64,000 nt of DNA from Ruminiclostridium cellobioparum subsp. termitidis CT1112 (GCF_000350485.1 NZ_AORV01000015.1:1-64000), one strand, 5' to 3'. Shown: positions 17,724 to 26,993, counted from the first letter of the stretch. Notes: a model not told the origin generated them from the sequence alone. Program-made: numbers and translations.

Positions 17724-18242
17724 TTAAATCTCGTTGTTTAAGGAACGATTAATCAGTCCTCCGGCATATTTCCAGATAAAATAGATCATAAAAGTCTGAA
17801 CCGGCAGAAAAACGGCGCTCTTAACCAATCTCGCTGTTAAAATGGCATAAGCACCCTTGTTGTATAGCATTACCAACCATAATGTATTAAGTACAAGACT
17901 GCAGATTACTATAACTGACAACACTGCAAAAAACGTTCTCTTAATGGTTATTTTCTTTTTATAAAAAAATACACCGTAAAGAAAGCCTGATACAAACGCA
18001 GTGAAAGTAAAGCCCGGGAAGAAGGCTCCTTTTGGAAATATCAGCATTCCCAGTACATCTGCAACCGCAGCACCCAATCCGGCCATTACAGGCCCGAATA
18101 AAATAGCCGAAACCGCAATTGGAATAAATTCAAAGGAAATTCTTACAAAAGTGTTTTCAATGGATAGGAATCTTGTCAGGATAACTTCAAGGGCAATAAA
18201 AAGCCCCAACAACAGAATGTTTCTGATTTTGTTGTGCATCAT
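17724..18242 (-). CDS. folT: Folate ECF transporter S component (FolT)
   Basis: A 172-residue membrane protein with about six helices. It has the S-component signature near the N-terminus (ILLLGLFIALEVILTRF) and FIPIAVSAILFGPVMAG. This is the substrate-binding subunit of an energy-coupling-factor importer; the shared EcfAAT module is not in the window. Folate specificity is supported by the tetrahydrofolate riboswitch directly upstream. Two adjacent ATG codons occur; the first (18242) is 8 nt from AGGAGG. Confidence 0.88.
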   Translation of the reverse strand: MMHNKIRNILLLGLFIALEVILTRFLSIENTFVRISFEFIPIAVSAILFGPVMAGLGAAVADVLGMLIFPKGAFFPGFTFTAFVSGFLYGVFFYKKKITIKRTFFAVLSVIVICSLVLNTLWLVMLYNKGAYAILTARLVKSAVFLPVQTFMIYFIWKYAGGLINRSLNNEI

Positions 18243-18342
18243 CGGCACTACCTCCTTTATAATGTGCGAGTGCATTTTTTATTTTTTAGCATTAACAGCC
18301 CAAAAATAAAAAACGCCTCATTTTTTGTGTCCCGTTCCGGGG

Positions 18343-18369
18343 TTACAGTGCAATAAGAATACACTGTAA
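18343..18369 (-). promoter_or_regulatory. Second hairpin in the folT leader
   Basis: On the minus strand TTACAGTG and CACTGTAA form a perfect 8-bp stem. It starts in the T-run of the terminator at 18373-18403, so the two structures share bases and could compete. Confidence 0.45.
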
Positions 18370-18372
18370 AAA

Positions 18373-18403
18373 GCCACATAAAAGAGGTTTCTCTTTTTGT
18401 GGC
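18373..18403 (-). terminator. Intrinsic terminator in the THF riboswitch leader
   Basis: On the minus strand GCCACA plus AAAAGAG pair with CTCTTTT plus TGTGGC with a single bulged A, followed by TTTTT. Its first three bases (GCC, 18401-18403) are also the 3' strand of the aptamer P1 stem, so termination and aptamer folding are linked. Confidence 0.75.
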
Positions 18404-18503
18404 AGCGGAATGCGAAATCTGCACCGCAAACACTGAAGTGTTTTTCGTCCAAAAGGCAACTTCCCGTCCCTTTGGCACTTAACGCGCAAAATTCTACTCT
18501 GCC
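18401..18503 (-). promoter_or_regulatory. Tetrahydrofolate (THF) riboswitch aptamer
   Basis: The 103-nt minus-strand leader of folT carries the conserved THF-I blocks in order: AGAGTAGA, GCGCGTTAAGTGCC, GGGACGGGAAGTTGCC, GACGAA, GCGGTGC and GCATTCCGCT. P1 closes by GGCAG (18499-18503) pairing with CTGCC (18401-18405). The class is known to sit upstream of folT and other folate genes in Clostridia, and that agrees with the gene below it. Confidence 0.9.
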
Positions 18504-18645
18504 AATTTTTTTAACCAATAACATACAACAACGTATAAACGAATAATATATTTTATCGGCTCTTTAATTTTATATTAATATATACCATATGGCAATATGT
18601 ACAATTATAAAAATATACGATATCATATTTTCCCTATATAAAAAA
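18504..18645. other. AT-rich spacer upstream of the riboswitch
   Basis: This spacer must contain the folT promoter. I could not find a confident -35/-10 pair in it and see no coding potential. Confidence 0.3.
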
Positions 18646-18670
18646 AGGCTGTCTCATTTTGAGACAGCCT
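18646..18670 (-). terminator. Rho-independent terminator of the small lipoprotein gene
   Basis: AGGCTGTCTCA and TGAGACAGCCT pair over 11 bp with a 3-nt loop; on the minus strand a run of six T follows. Confidence 0.88.
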
Positions 18671-18722
18671 CCTCTTATCAGGTATATATGAATACTTGAT
18701 TTCTTAAAAATCTTCCTTGCTG

Positions 18723-18974
18723 CTATTTCTTGGTAGCGGTAGCAGTTGCAGATGCTGTTGAAGTAGCAGTTGCCGTCCCCGGGGAGGGAGTTGCAAGTCC
18801 CGGTGATTTTGTAGCCATTCCAGGTGAGGAAGTAGCGACACCAGGGCTGATGGGAGTAGTTGTCGGTGTTGAAGTTACTGTCGATGTACTGGTTCCGGGC
18901 TCCTCCTTTTTCGCACAGGCTCCAAGGCTAAGAACCAAAGCAATTGCTATAAATAGAGCAAACAATTTTTTCAT
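18723..18974 (-). CDS. Small Thr/Pro-rich lipoprotein
   Basis: An 83-residue protein with a signal peptide ending in a lipobox (LSLGAC, Cys about residue 20). The mature part is low complexity: Thr/Ser-rich stretches and four SPGxAT-type repeats (SPGVATS, SPGMATK, SPGLATP, SPGTATA), ending in an Ala-Thr run. It has no enzymatic domain and looks like an extended surface spacer. An AAGGAA site precedes the ATG. It sits between two well-formed terminators, so it is expressed alone. I do not know its function. Confidence 0.72.
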   Translation of the reverse strand: MKKLFALFIAIALVLSLGACAKKEEPGTSTSTVTSTPTTTPISPGVATSSPGMATKSPGLATPSPGTATATSTASATATATKK

Positions 18975-19076
18975 TTCCTTAAAATATCCTCCTTTAAATT
19001 AAAAATATTTAAAATGTTGTATTCATATTATTAGTAGAATTGCTAAATATATGCAGGTTTTTCCATAAAAAAAAAT

Positions 19077-19100
19077 AAAAGCGGCAATAAAGCCGTTTTT
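19077..19100 (-). terminator. Rho-independent terminator of the SLH gene
   Basis: GCGGC and GCCGT arms, extended by A/T pairs, enclose AATAAA; a long T-run follows on the minus strand. It lies about 35 nt after the stop of the SLH gene. Confidence 0.7.
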
Positions 19101-19133
19101 ATTTTTTATACACATTCGATTGGATTGAGAACC

Positions 19134-21113
19134 CTATTTCAGATCGAAGACTAGCATTGTAACTTTTCCCCCGTTATCCAGGGGCCGGTCGGTATATACT
19201 CTGATATTGCTGTAACCTTGATTCGGGCCCACTCTGATGTTCGAAACCGGCTGTGGATTTAATTTGCCGGAATAGTCATTAAAGTATACCGCCACAGTGC
19301 TGCTGAACTGGTAAATTACGTTATTCATCTTTATCCGCTTTGAATCCACCGCCTGAACATACCACCACTGTTCCTCGGGATTTGTTATATGATTGTAGTC
19401 CACAATGACATCATTATTCATTTTCATACTTAACACAGTACCGACTTCGGCGTTTGGAATCTCACTTTTTGATGTATAGGTATACTTGCTGCTGCCCGAG
19501 AGCAGTTCGTATTTGTATGATCCGCCTGTACCTGTGGGCTTCTCAATACTTTGGACCACCATATCCTTATCCTGCTCATTGAATATGTCATATGCACATA
19601 TTACATTGACATCGTTGAAGTCGCCTGTGTATCCCAAATACTTTATTTTCCCCGACAGCAGTCTTCCATTTGGTATGTCGCTCCACCTTACCAGATTAAC
19701 TGCATAGTCTGTGTAATTAAAGATTTTCACATTATCAGTAACATAATTATCACCGATCTTTCTATTACTTATATCTACCTGAAAAGCCGAACTGATATCA
19801 TATGTCATATTCAACAAAGCAACCGTATCATCATTTATCAGTGAATACTGTACAAGCCTCCACTTGAATGCATATGGGTCGATGTTCACCTTGTAGGTTT
19901 TACGCGAGCCGTCCACATGAAGCAATTCTACCGTATAGTATTGCTTGTTGTAATCCTCAGCTTTTTTCGAAACCATTGTGGAGCAATTTAAGACGAAGGC
20001 ATAGTCCTCATTATTTTCGTCAACTTGGAAATAGGCATCGAGAACCTTTCCATCATAACCCAACAGGGCCGTCACACCATCGCCTGTGTTAAAGGAACCC
20101 GGGGATGAATTAAATCTGTTCAGGTTGGCGTACTGCCCCAGTTCATAATCCACACTGTTGATCTGCAGGGTTTTTGGTGAATACTTGCTTGGGAGGATAC
20201 TTGTTATTTCGCCCTCCACCTTGTTATCAACCACAAGATAGTAAATCAGCACATTGAGCTTGTTGTATACCTCATAAACTACATCCTTGTCCTTGATATC
20301 TTTTAAAGCAATGATTTCACCAACATTCTTTGTAGCCGGTGATGCAGTGTTATTATATGTATCCCTCAGGATAGGAATATCATCTCTAAAGGTTATGTTA
20401 CCGAGTTTTTTTGTATCAGGGTTGAAATTCAATGCAACCTCCGGCTTGCCATAGACCCAGTTATTCTGATCGTCCATCAGACCTGCCGAATCCACCAGAG
20501 TTATATCCTGGTCCTGTGCACTGGCTTTTTTAATATTGGTATTAAGCATTCTTGTAATCATAATCACAACAGCATTTGCAGGAATAGTGCTATTGCTGGA
20601 GTAACTGTAACCGGTTGTAATTCCGAGACCTTTTGCCTTATCCATATATCCGTTGGGCCAGGCTCCGATTAAATCGGCCTGGGTATAACCCAATGCCTTT
20701 ACAACTGCAGTACACAGCTGTGCAAAGGTTATGGCTTCCTGCGGTTTGAATTTGCCGTCGGAATATGCCGATAAGTAACCCAGCTTGGCCGCAGCATTAA
20801 TATACCCGCTGTATTCCGACTTTGACGAGACATCCGGGAAAGTAGTGGAACCTTCCATGGATTGAGCCAGTTCATTGTTTCCGGTGGAGTTGACCATTAT
20901 TTTTGAAAACAACTCTCTGGTCATCTTTCCGTCGGTTCCTACATCAGAAGCTTTTATGACTCCCCAAAGCTCCAGCTTTGCAATGGCATCATCATATTCC
21001 GACCGGCTTTTTTCAGCTGCGGCAAATACAGCTATGGTTGAAAACATAAGTATGAAAGCCATGGCCATGGAAATTATTTTTACTAGTACCTTTTTGAAAT
21101 TAAATTTAAGCAT
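19134..21113 (-). CDS. S-layer homology (SLH) domain surface protein
   Basis: A 659-residue exported protein. The ATG at 21113 follows GGAGGT by 7 nt; the ORF's upstream ATG includes it. Residues 1-31 are a signal peptide ending in VFAAA. About residues 35-205 hold SLH modules; the clearest has FPDV...YINAAAKLGYLSAYSDGKFKPQEAITFAQL. SLH domains bind pyruvylated secondary cell-wall polymer. The remaining ~450 residues are beta-rich and unlike any catalytic family I recognise. It is likely a cell-surface structural or binding protein. Confidence 0.82.
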   Translation of the reverse strand: MLKFNFKKVLVKIISMAMAFILMFSTIAVFAAAEKSRSEYDDAIAKLELWGVIKASDVGTDGKMTRELFSKIMVNSTGNNELAQSMEGSTTFPDVSSKSEYSGYINAAAKLGYLSAYSDGKFKPQEAITFAQLCTAVVKALGYTQADLIGAWPNGYMDKAKGLGITTGYSYSSNSTIPANAVVIMITRMLNTNIKKASAQDQDITLVDSAGLMDDQNNWVYGKPEVALNFNPDTKKLGNITFRDDIPILRDTYNNTASPATKNVGEIIALKDIKDKDVVYEVYNKLNVLIYYLVVDNKVEGEITSILPSKYSPKTLQINSVDYELGQYANLNRFNSSPGSFNTGDGVTALLGYDGKVLDAYFQVDENNEDYAFVLNCSTMVSKKAEDYNKQYYTVELLHVDGSRKTYKVNIDPYAFKWRLVQYSLINDDTVALLNMTYDISSAFQVDISNRKIGDNYVTDNVKIFNYTDYAVNLVRWSDIPNGRLLSGKIKYLGYTGDFNDVNVICAYDIFNEQDKDMVVQSIEKPTGTGGSYKYELLSGSSKYTYTSKSEIPNAEVGTVLSMKMNNDVIVDYNHITNPEEQWWYVQAVDSKRIKMNNVIYQFSSTVAVYFNDYSGKLNPQPVSNIRVGPNQGYSNIRVYTDRPLDNGGKVTMLVFDLK

Positions 21114-21178
21114 CTCAATACCTCCGCATCCCCATGTCATAATAAATATTTACTAAGATCACGAGGAAAATTTTAATT

Positions 21179-22357
21179 TTATTCAAACCTAAGCGCCTCT
21201 ATGGGATTCAGCCTGGCAGCCTTATATGCCGGGAACAGTCCGAATATTATTCCTACTCCCAGCGATATCCCAAAGGAGAGCATCATCCAAAACGGTGAGT
21301 AAACAGGTGTGGTTATTTTCAGACCGCCTATTATGAAACGTATACAGAACAAGCCTATCAATATACCCAGCACCCCTCCTATTCCTGTTATCATAATGGC
21401 TTCTATGAGAAACTGTACCATTATGTTTTTCCTCTTGGCGCCTATGGCTTTCCTTATGCCAATTTCTCTGGTTCTTTCAGTAACAGAAACCAGCATTATA
21501 TTCATTATTCCTATACCGCCCACAATCAATGAAATAGCAGCTATTCCCCCAAGCACTATCATAAGGGTATCGGTTATGGAATTGAGTGTGGATAACATTT
21601 GAGCCTGGTTTCTAACCGAAAAGGCATTGGAATTTCCGAATTTGTCGGTCAGATATGCAGTTAATTTCGCCATTGCCGGGTCAACAGTGGCGGAATCAGC
21701 CGCCTGTACCGTAAAGTTCGATATCCTGGCATTTCGCCCGAGTCTCTGGGCTACTGTAACCGGAATGATTACCTGGTCATCGTCGGAAGAATCCTGACCA
21801 CCGTCTATTTCCTGCAGCAGCCCTACCACCTTGAATATCTGCCCGTTTATTTTTATTTGCTGTCCTATGGGGTTTTGTCCCTCAAACAGGTCGTTGGCCA
21901 CAGCACTTCCAATCACCGCTGTTTTCAGTTTATAGTCATTATCAAAGGATAAAATGAACCGTCCCGACTGGACATGCCTGTTTCTTATGTATTCATAGTC
22001 TTCGTTTGATCCGATAACGGTGGTATCTCTGCTCTTACTTCCGGCTTTAAGTGTCATATTGCCATTGACAATGGGCGCAATCATGCTTATATCCCCGCTG
22101 TTTTCCTCTGCAAAGGTCTTTAGTTCTTCATAGGTTATATTCCTGTTGCTGCCCCTGCCCGTTATGTTTATGGTGATAATATTGCTTCCCAGACCTTCAA
22201 TGGAATCTGTTATGCTCTTTGTGCTCCCCTGGGCAAATGCAACCGCTGTTATAACAGAGCCTACTCCGATTATGACACCCAGCATTGTAAGGAAGGATCG
22301 GACTTTGTTGCCGGCTATGCTTTTCAATGCCATCTTATAGGCCTGAAAAAACCCCAT
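21179..22357 (-). CDS. ABC transporter permease, MacB/FtsX type
   Basis: A 392-residue permease with one N-terminal helix (KVRSFLTMLGVIIGVGSVI), a large extracytoplasmic MacB-type periplasmic core domain (about residues 45-250), and three C-terminal helices with the TREIGIRKAIGAK loop. The start codon directly abuts the stop of the ATPase gene. With that ATPase and the MacA-like protein upstream it forms a tripartite-style efflux unit. In Gram-positives these export peptides, lipids or antibiotics; the substrate is unknown. Confidence 0.88.
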   Translation of the reverse strand: MGFFQAYKMALKSIAGNKVRSFLTMLGVIIGVGSVITAVAFAQGSTKSITDSIEGLGSNIITINITGRGSNRNITYEELKTFAEENSGDISMIAPIVNGNMTLKAGSKSRDTTVIGSNEDYEYIRNRHVQSGRFILSFDNDYKLKTAVIGSAVANDLFEGQNPIGQQIKINGQIFKVVGLLQEIDGGQDSSDDDQVIIPVTVAQRLGRNARISNFTVQAADSATVDPAMAKLTAYLTDKFGNSNAFSVRNQAQMLSTLNSITDTLMIVLGGIAAISLIVGGIGIMNIMLVSVTERTREIGIRKAIGAKRKNIMVQFLIEAIMITGIGGVLGILIGLFCIRFIIGGLKITTPVYSPFWMMLSFGISLGVGIIFGLFPAYKAARLNPIEALRFE

Positions 22358-23035
22358 TTACACCGCCTCCTTATCTTCTGTGATCATCCCGTCCTGGATT
22401 CTTACTATTCTGCCGGCCTGCGCCGCAACATTGTTGTCGTGTGTTATGAGCACTATGGTATTCCCGTTCTCATGAAGCTGGTGCAGCGTTCTCATCACAT
22501 CAGTTCCTGACTTGGAATCGAGATTTCCTGTTGGCTCGTCTGCCAGAATGAGAGGAGGGCTACTTACCAGCGCACGTGCAATGGCAACTCTCTGCTGCTG
22601 GCCTCCCGATAATTCGTTGGGAGTATGGTGGGTCCTGTCCCCCAGTCCCACCAATTCCAGAGCCTCTATGCTCTTTCTTACCCTTTCCTTATGTCCCACC
22701 CCCTGGTATATCAGAGGCAGCTCCACATTTTCAACAGCCGTAAGCTTTTTTAGCAAATTGAAGCCTTGAAATATAAACCCTATTTTATTATTTCTTATTT
22801 CGGCAAGCTGGTTGTCACTGAGTTTACTGACCTCATGCCCATCCAGATAATAACTTCCCGAGGTGGGCACATCCAGGCAGCCCAGCATATTCATCAGCGT
22901 GGACTTGCCTGAACCGGACGGACCCACAATTGCAACAAATTCGTGTTTCGCAATGTGCAGCGAGACATTGTTAAGTGCATAAACCGAGTTCTCACCCATC
23001 TCGTAGATTTTACACATATTTGTTATTTGAATCAT
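22358..23035 (-). CDS. ABC transporter ATP-binding protein, MacB/LolD type
   Basis: A 225-residue ATPase. Walker [10 protein letters not shown] is at residues 38-46, the signature is LSGGQQQR, and Walker B with the D-loop is [12 protein letters not shown]. It belongs to the MacB/LolD/FtsE-like group that pairs with FtsX-type permeases. The ATG at 23035 has a GGGGGT site 4 nt upstream; the ORF extends seven codons further without a good site. It lies between the MacA-like and permease genes and is in the same operon. Confidence 0.9.
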   Translation of the reverse strand: MIQITNMCKIYEMGENSVYALNNVSLHIAKHEFVAIVGPSGSGKSTLMNMLGCLDVPTSGSYYLDGHEVSKLSDNQLAEIRNNKIGFIFQGFNLLKKLTAVENVELPLIYQGVGHKERVRKSIEALELVGLGDRTHHTPNELSGGQQQRVAIARALVSSPPLILADEPTGNLDSKSGTDVMRTLHQLHENGNTIVLITHDNNVAAQAGRIVRIQDGMITEDKEAV

Positions 23036-23109
23036 TTTAACCCCCATGAGCCACAAATAGTTATGGAATTTGGTCTCTCCTCTACCGCTAAGCGGATAAA
23101 GGAGGTTAA

Positions 23110-25053
23110 TTACCGCTGTCCCTGTGAACTTGACTGCCTGTTTGAGCCTCCGGAGGTTCTGTTGTTTTGTGTGCCTCCCGGATAGCCGCTGGCACCGCCT
23201 GCAGGCATTACTCTGGTCATGCCTCCTCCTCCGAAGCCTCCGCCCAAACCTCCCAGGCTAAAGCCGTTCTGCTGGGAATTTGTGCCGGTGGTGGAATTGG
23301 CAACAAGCGGCGGAAGTACAACCACATCACCTTCTGTCAATCCACTTTTGATTTCAACATATTCATCGTTATTCATACCAAGTTCAACAGCCTTCATAAC
23401 AGTACCTGCATAATATTCCTGATTTGCAGCTAATGCACCTGTCATCTGCCTTCTTTCGGATGTACCGGCATTGTTCTGACTATTCCTGCCCTGGTTTGAA
23501 TTGTCATTGTTTGAATCGGCCGTACCGGCAGCAGCCTTTCTGTCGGCTCCGCCGGTTGTTGCGCTGTTTCCGTTTCCATTTTGTCCCCAGTTGCCACGAA
23601 TTTTTCCGTTCCCGGTTTGCTGCTGATTTGCTCCCTCTGTTCCAATTACTCTGACAAATGCCCTGTCACCCATTTTTGTCACTGCTTCAAGGGGTACCAT
23701 GAGCGTATTTTCAGCCTGGCTTAATATTATGTTTGCGTTGGCATTCATTCCTGCCAGCAGACTTTCTGTTTCGTTTATCTTTATCTTGACGTCATATGTA
23801 GCAACACCGTTGGTAGAATTACCTTCCATCGCTTTATAGAAAACTTCCCCCGAGAGAGGTTTTTGTTTGGTTTCTTCAAGTGCGTCGATAGTAATCGAGA
23901 CCTGCTGGCCTACCTTGACTTTTGAAATATCAAGTTCGTCCACCGATATGGTAAACTGCATTTGTTCAAAATCCCTTATGCTGATAAGGACATCTCCCGA
24001 TTTTACACTGTCTCCTGCAACAGCCGTTTCCCCGGTCACTGTCCCGCCGATAGACGAATATATCTTATAGTCCTCCAGCTGTTTTTTCGCAGCCTCCAGC
24101 TGATTTTGAAGATCCTGGACCTTGAGATCATTTGTCTGAGCCGTAACCTCCAGATCATCATTTTCTATTCTGATCAAAACATCGCCTTTTTTAACATATT
24201 GATTCTCCTTGACGTTAACCGCTGCAAAAGTTCCATTTGAAGCCGCTTTCAGAGCCTGCTTGCTTGAATATTCAAACCTTGAAATCTCATTGCTTCTCTT
24301 GGCTCCGTCGGGGGTGGAAATTTCAACGCTGGCTGTGTTGGAATCGGTAATCCTTCCGGGATTTTTTACGGTAACTTCAACATTTCTGACTGTGCCTCCG
24401 TCTGAAGCTGTGTAAGTATAATCGTCTATGGAGGTTACTTCCCCCTCAACGGTATCAAATATCTCCTGAATGGAAACCTGGGCTTTTTGTCCGGTTTTGA
24501 TGTCTTTAATGTCTGTTGTGCTTATGGGAACAGTTAATGTAAGCTTTGAAGTATCCGTTATTGTAAACAGTGTCATATTACTGCTTGCATTTTCCCCTGT
24601 TTTTGCTGCTATATCTGTGATCTTTCCATCAAAAGGCGCCGTAACGGTTAAATTTGAATAGCTTTTCTGGTTACTGCTGACACTTAATTGTGCCTGGCTT
24701 ATTTGATTCTCTATCTTTTGAATGTTAAGCTTGGCATCGGTATCATCAATTTCAAAGAGTAAATCTCCGTTTTTTACTTTATCGCCTTCCTTAAAATAGG
24801 CTTTCGTGATTTTTCCCTGGACATTCGACATGACATCCGATGTGTTGGAAGATGTCACAGTTCCCGAACCCGACAGCGAGACTTCCATATTGCCTCTTAC
24901 GACCTGGGTAGTCCTTTTGGCCGACGCCGAAGTACTGTTGGCCGCCCTGTACTTTGTAACATAAAAAAATCCTATGACTATTGAAATAATAACCAAAGCA
25001 ACAATAGAAAGTGTTATGAATCTCTTTCTGTTCCACTTTATGCCTTTTTGCAT
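23110..25053 (-). CDS. MacA/HlyD-family efflux adaptor with low-complexity inserts
   Basis: A 647-residue membrane-fusion-type protein: an N-terminal membrane anchor (about residues 12-33), lipoyl-like halves (VQGKITKAYFKEGDKVKNGD), a coiled coil and beta-barrel domains. A second lipoyl/hairpin set between about residues 260 and 400 makes it longer than MacA, with two biotinyl-lipoyl modules. Residues about 475-540 are Asn/Gln/Gly-rich, and the last ~50 residues are Gly-rich; neither is typical of the family. It is the first gene of the efflux operon, with a GAGGTGG site before the ATG. Confidence 0.85.
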   Translation of the reverse strand: MQKGIKWNRKRFITLSIVALVIISIVIGFFYVTKYRAANSTSASAKRTTQVVRGNMEVSLSGSGTVTSSNTSDVMSNVQGKITKAYFKEGDKVKNGDLLFEIDDTDAKLNIQKIENQISQAQLSVSSNQKSYSNLTVTAPFDGKITDIAAKTGENASSNMTLFTITDTSKLTLTVPISTTDIKDIKTGQKAQVSIQEIFDTVEGEVTSIDDYTYTASDGGTVRNVEVTVKNPGRITDSNTASVEISTPDGAKRSNEISRFEYSSKQALKAASNGTFAAVNVKENQYVKKGDVLIRIENDDLEVTAQTNDLKVQDLQNQLEAAKKQLEDYKIYSSIGGTVTGETAVAGDSVKSGDVLISIRDFEQMQFTISVDELDISKVKVGQQVSITIDALEETKQKPLSGEVFYKAMEGNSTNGVATYDVKIKINETESLLAGMNANANIILSQAENTLMVPLEAVTKMGDRAFVRVIGTEGANQQQTGNGKIRGNWGQNGNGNSATTGGADRKAAAGTADSNNDNSNQGRNSQNNAGTSERRQMTGALAANQEYYAGTVMKAVELGMNNDEYVEIKSGLTEGDVVVLPPLVANSTTGTNSQQNGFSLGGLGGGFGGGGMTRVMPAGGASGYPGGTQNNRTSGGSNRQSSSQGQR

Positions 25054-25171
25054 GATTCCACCTCTTCAATTTGTTTTGTAATGAAATGGGTAATTATACC
25101 TTTGTACTAATAACAATAGTATTAAATTTTTATGTCAAACCTGTGTTTGAATTGTGAACAAAATGTAAAGT
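25054..25171. other. Spacer upstream of the efflux operon
   Basis: The spacer is AT-rich and should hold the promoter of the MacA-like operon. I see no confident promoter or operator before the repeat element starting at 25172. Confidence 0.3.
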
Positions 25172-25308
25172 GTCTAAGTTAACGCTTTGTGCCGGTTGGT
25201 GATAAACTTTGCCGTTAGGAATTTATTGATTATACCGTTACTTTCGCACTAACTTAAATCAATGGTTGCACACAAAGCGCTTGCTTGAAATAGTACGGTG
25301 AAAAACAG
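25172..25308. repeat. Degenerate MITE-like inverted-repeat element
   Basis: The right part (25232-25308) matches the reverse complement of the right arm of the element at 27150-27392, sharing CACACAAAGCGCTT and CTTGAAAT among other words, with roughly four of five bases identical by eye. The left part (25174-25225) resembles the same arm inverted (AACGCTTTGTG). It looks like an old, internally deleted copy. Confidence 0.6.
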
Positions 25309-25318
25309 CTCAAAAAAA

Positions 25319-25342
25319 GACCTGCTAGTATTTGAGCAAGCC
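25319..25342 (-). terminator. Rho-independent terminator after the PaaK-like gene
   Basis: On the minus strand GGCTTGCT pairs with AGCAGGTC (two G-U pairs) around an 8-nt loop, followed by seven T. It lies just after the stop of the ligase gene. Confidence 0.65.
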
Positions 25343-25359
25343 TTTTAAAGTATCCTGTT

Positions 25360-26601
25360 TTAATTCTGTCTGTAATCAATGATCCTTTTGCTTTTCTTCT
25401 CACTTCTGGGAAGACTTCCAATTCCGCTGACTTCAGCTATGATATGAATTCCTATCCTCTTTTTGAACAGGTCGACTATATTGTATTCAATATCTTCACG
25501 CTCGGTATCCCCGTCGGAATTGTATTCCGCCTTTAAGGTCATGACATCCTTTCCGTTCACATGGTCGATAATGATCTGGTATTCACTGCTGACACCCTCA
25601 ACTTCCCTGAGTATCTCGTCGATCTGACCGGGGTAGATATTCACTCCCTTGACCTTTACCATATCATCGGTACGGCCGACAATCCTGTCGATACGCGGAT
25701 AGGAAAGCCCACAGGCACATTTACCTGGAATTATCCTGGTGAGGTCCCTGGTTCTGTACCTCAGCAGCGGAGCACCTTCTTTTCTCAAGGTAGTGATGAC
25801 CAGCTCACCTACTTCTCCCTCCGGAAGTACTTCACCTGTAACTGAATCTATTATTTCAAAGTAAAGGAAATCATCGAAATAGTGCATTCCTTCATGGCAG
25901 TCACAATCTATTGCAATACCCGGACCATATATTTCGGTGAGGCCATATATGTCATATATTTCAATACCAAGTTCATTCCTGATGCGCTGCCTCATTTTTT
26001 CTCCCCAGCGTTCGGAACCTATGACACCTTTTTTCAGCTTAATTTCTGAACGAAGCCCTCTCTTTTCGACCTCCTCGGCCAAAACCAGAGCGTATGATGA
26101 GGTGCCGATTATTACGGTGGATTTAAGGTCCATCATCATCTGGAGCTGTTTGTCGGTATTTCCGGGTCCCATCGGCACCGCCATTGCACCCAGTTTTTCG
26201 CAGCCGGCCTGAAATCCTATGCCCGCAGTCCACAATCCATAGCCCGGTGTTATTTGAATCCGGTCCAAAGGGGTGATGCCGGCAATTTCAAAACATCTGG
26301 CCATCATTTCAGCCCAAGCGGCAACATCCTGTGCCGTATATGGAATTATAATGGGTTTTCCCGTGGTTCCCGAGGAAGAATGAATCCTGACAATCTTTTC
26401 ATCCGGAACCGACTGCAGCCCCAGCGGGTATGCCTGCCTCAATTCCTCCTTTGTGGTAAAAGGGAGTTTTGCAATCATCTCCATGGAAGTGATTTCATTT
26501 ACATCAATACCACTCTTTTGAAATTTTTCACTGTAAAAAGGACTGTTGGCAGATACGTTTACAAGCATTTCCTTAAAAAGCTCAAATTGACCCCGACTCA
26601 T
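25360..26601 (-). CDS. paaK: Phenylacetate-CoA ligase family (PaaK-like)
   Basis: A 413-residue acyl-adenylate-forming enzyme. It shows the AMP-binding loop SSSGTTGKP, the YGLTE motif, the Cys-containing CDCHEGMHYF segment and the RTRDLT and GRTDDMVKVKGVNIYP hinge, all typical of PaaK. It joins aryl acetates to CoA using ATP. The N-terminus is about 20 residues shorter than in many PaaK proteins. The reading start is only moderately supported; an 11-bp tandem repeat (GAGATGAGTCG) overlaps it. The indolepyruvate oxidoreductase genes lie upstream on the same strand, beyond the repeat block, suggesting shared aryl-acid metabolism. Confidence 0.87.
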   Translation of the reverse strand: MSRGQFELFKEMLVNVSANSPFYSEKFQKSGIDVNEITSMEMIAKLPFTTKEELRQAYPLGLQSVPDEKIVRIHSSSGTTGKPIIIPYTAQDVAAWAEMMARCFEIAGITPLDRIQITPGYGLWTAGIGFQAGCEKLGAMAVPMGPGNTDKQLQMMMDLKSTVIIGTSSYALVLAEEVEKRGLRSEIKLKKGVIGSERWGEKMRQRIRNELGIEIYDIYGLTEIYGPGIAIDCDCHEGMHYFDDFLYFEIIDSVTGEVLPEGEVGELVITTLRKEGAPLLRYRTRDLTRIIPGKCACGLSYPRIDRIVGRTDDMVKVKGVNIYPGQIDEILREVEGVSSEYQIIIDHVNGKDVMTLKAEYNSDGDTEREDIEYNIVDLFKKRIGIHIIAEVSGIGSLPRSEKKSKRIIDYRQN

Positions 26602-26681
26602 CTCGACTCATCTCTTCTTTCTATTATTTTTTATTTAATTATATAAATTTTCTCTTTATTTGTCCATTGAGGCTGTTAATT

Positions 26682-26993
26682 AAAATTTTGCTTTACCTTT
26701 AGTTTTTTTATGTCAACTGGTACTTCCGCACTAACTTCATAAAATAAGAGTGCACCCAAAAGAATTACGTAAATTGTATCGCCTCATTTAAATCGATTTT
26801 TGCCGTCGCTCAAACTCGACATCCTGTCTCGATTTGAAGCTCAAAGCAGCGTCCTGCTGCTTTGCCGGCAAAACCGCTTTACCTTCGTCGGCAATTTAAC
26901 GTAATTCTTTTTAACCGTGTATCTTTTTTATGAAGTTGTCCTCGCGTACCAATTGATTTCAAATAGAGCTATCTGTAAAGTAAAACAAAATTT
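26682..26993. repeat. MITE-like element with long inverted-repeat arms
   Basis: The left arm (26682-26774) and right arm (26894-26993) are imperfect inverted repeats of about 95 nt. The best block pairs ACTTCATAAAA...AAAAGAATTACGT with its reverse complement. The 120-nt centre holds smaller hairpins, for example CAAAGCAGC/GCTGCTTTG and GACA/TGTC around TCC. A copy of one arm lies at 1-100. There is no ORF with a transposase motif, so this is a non-autonomous element or a folding intergenic repeat. Confidence 0.7.

Noticed and set aside
19868-20092. Plus-strand ORF within the SLH gene
   Set aside because: Shadow frame of a long, well-supported minus-strand gene; no ribosome binding site and unnatural composition.
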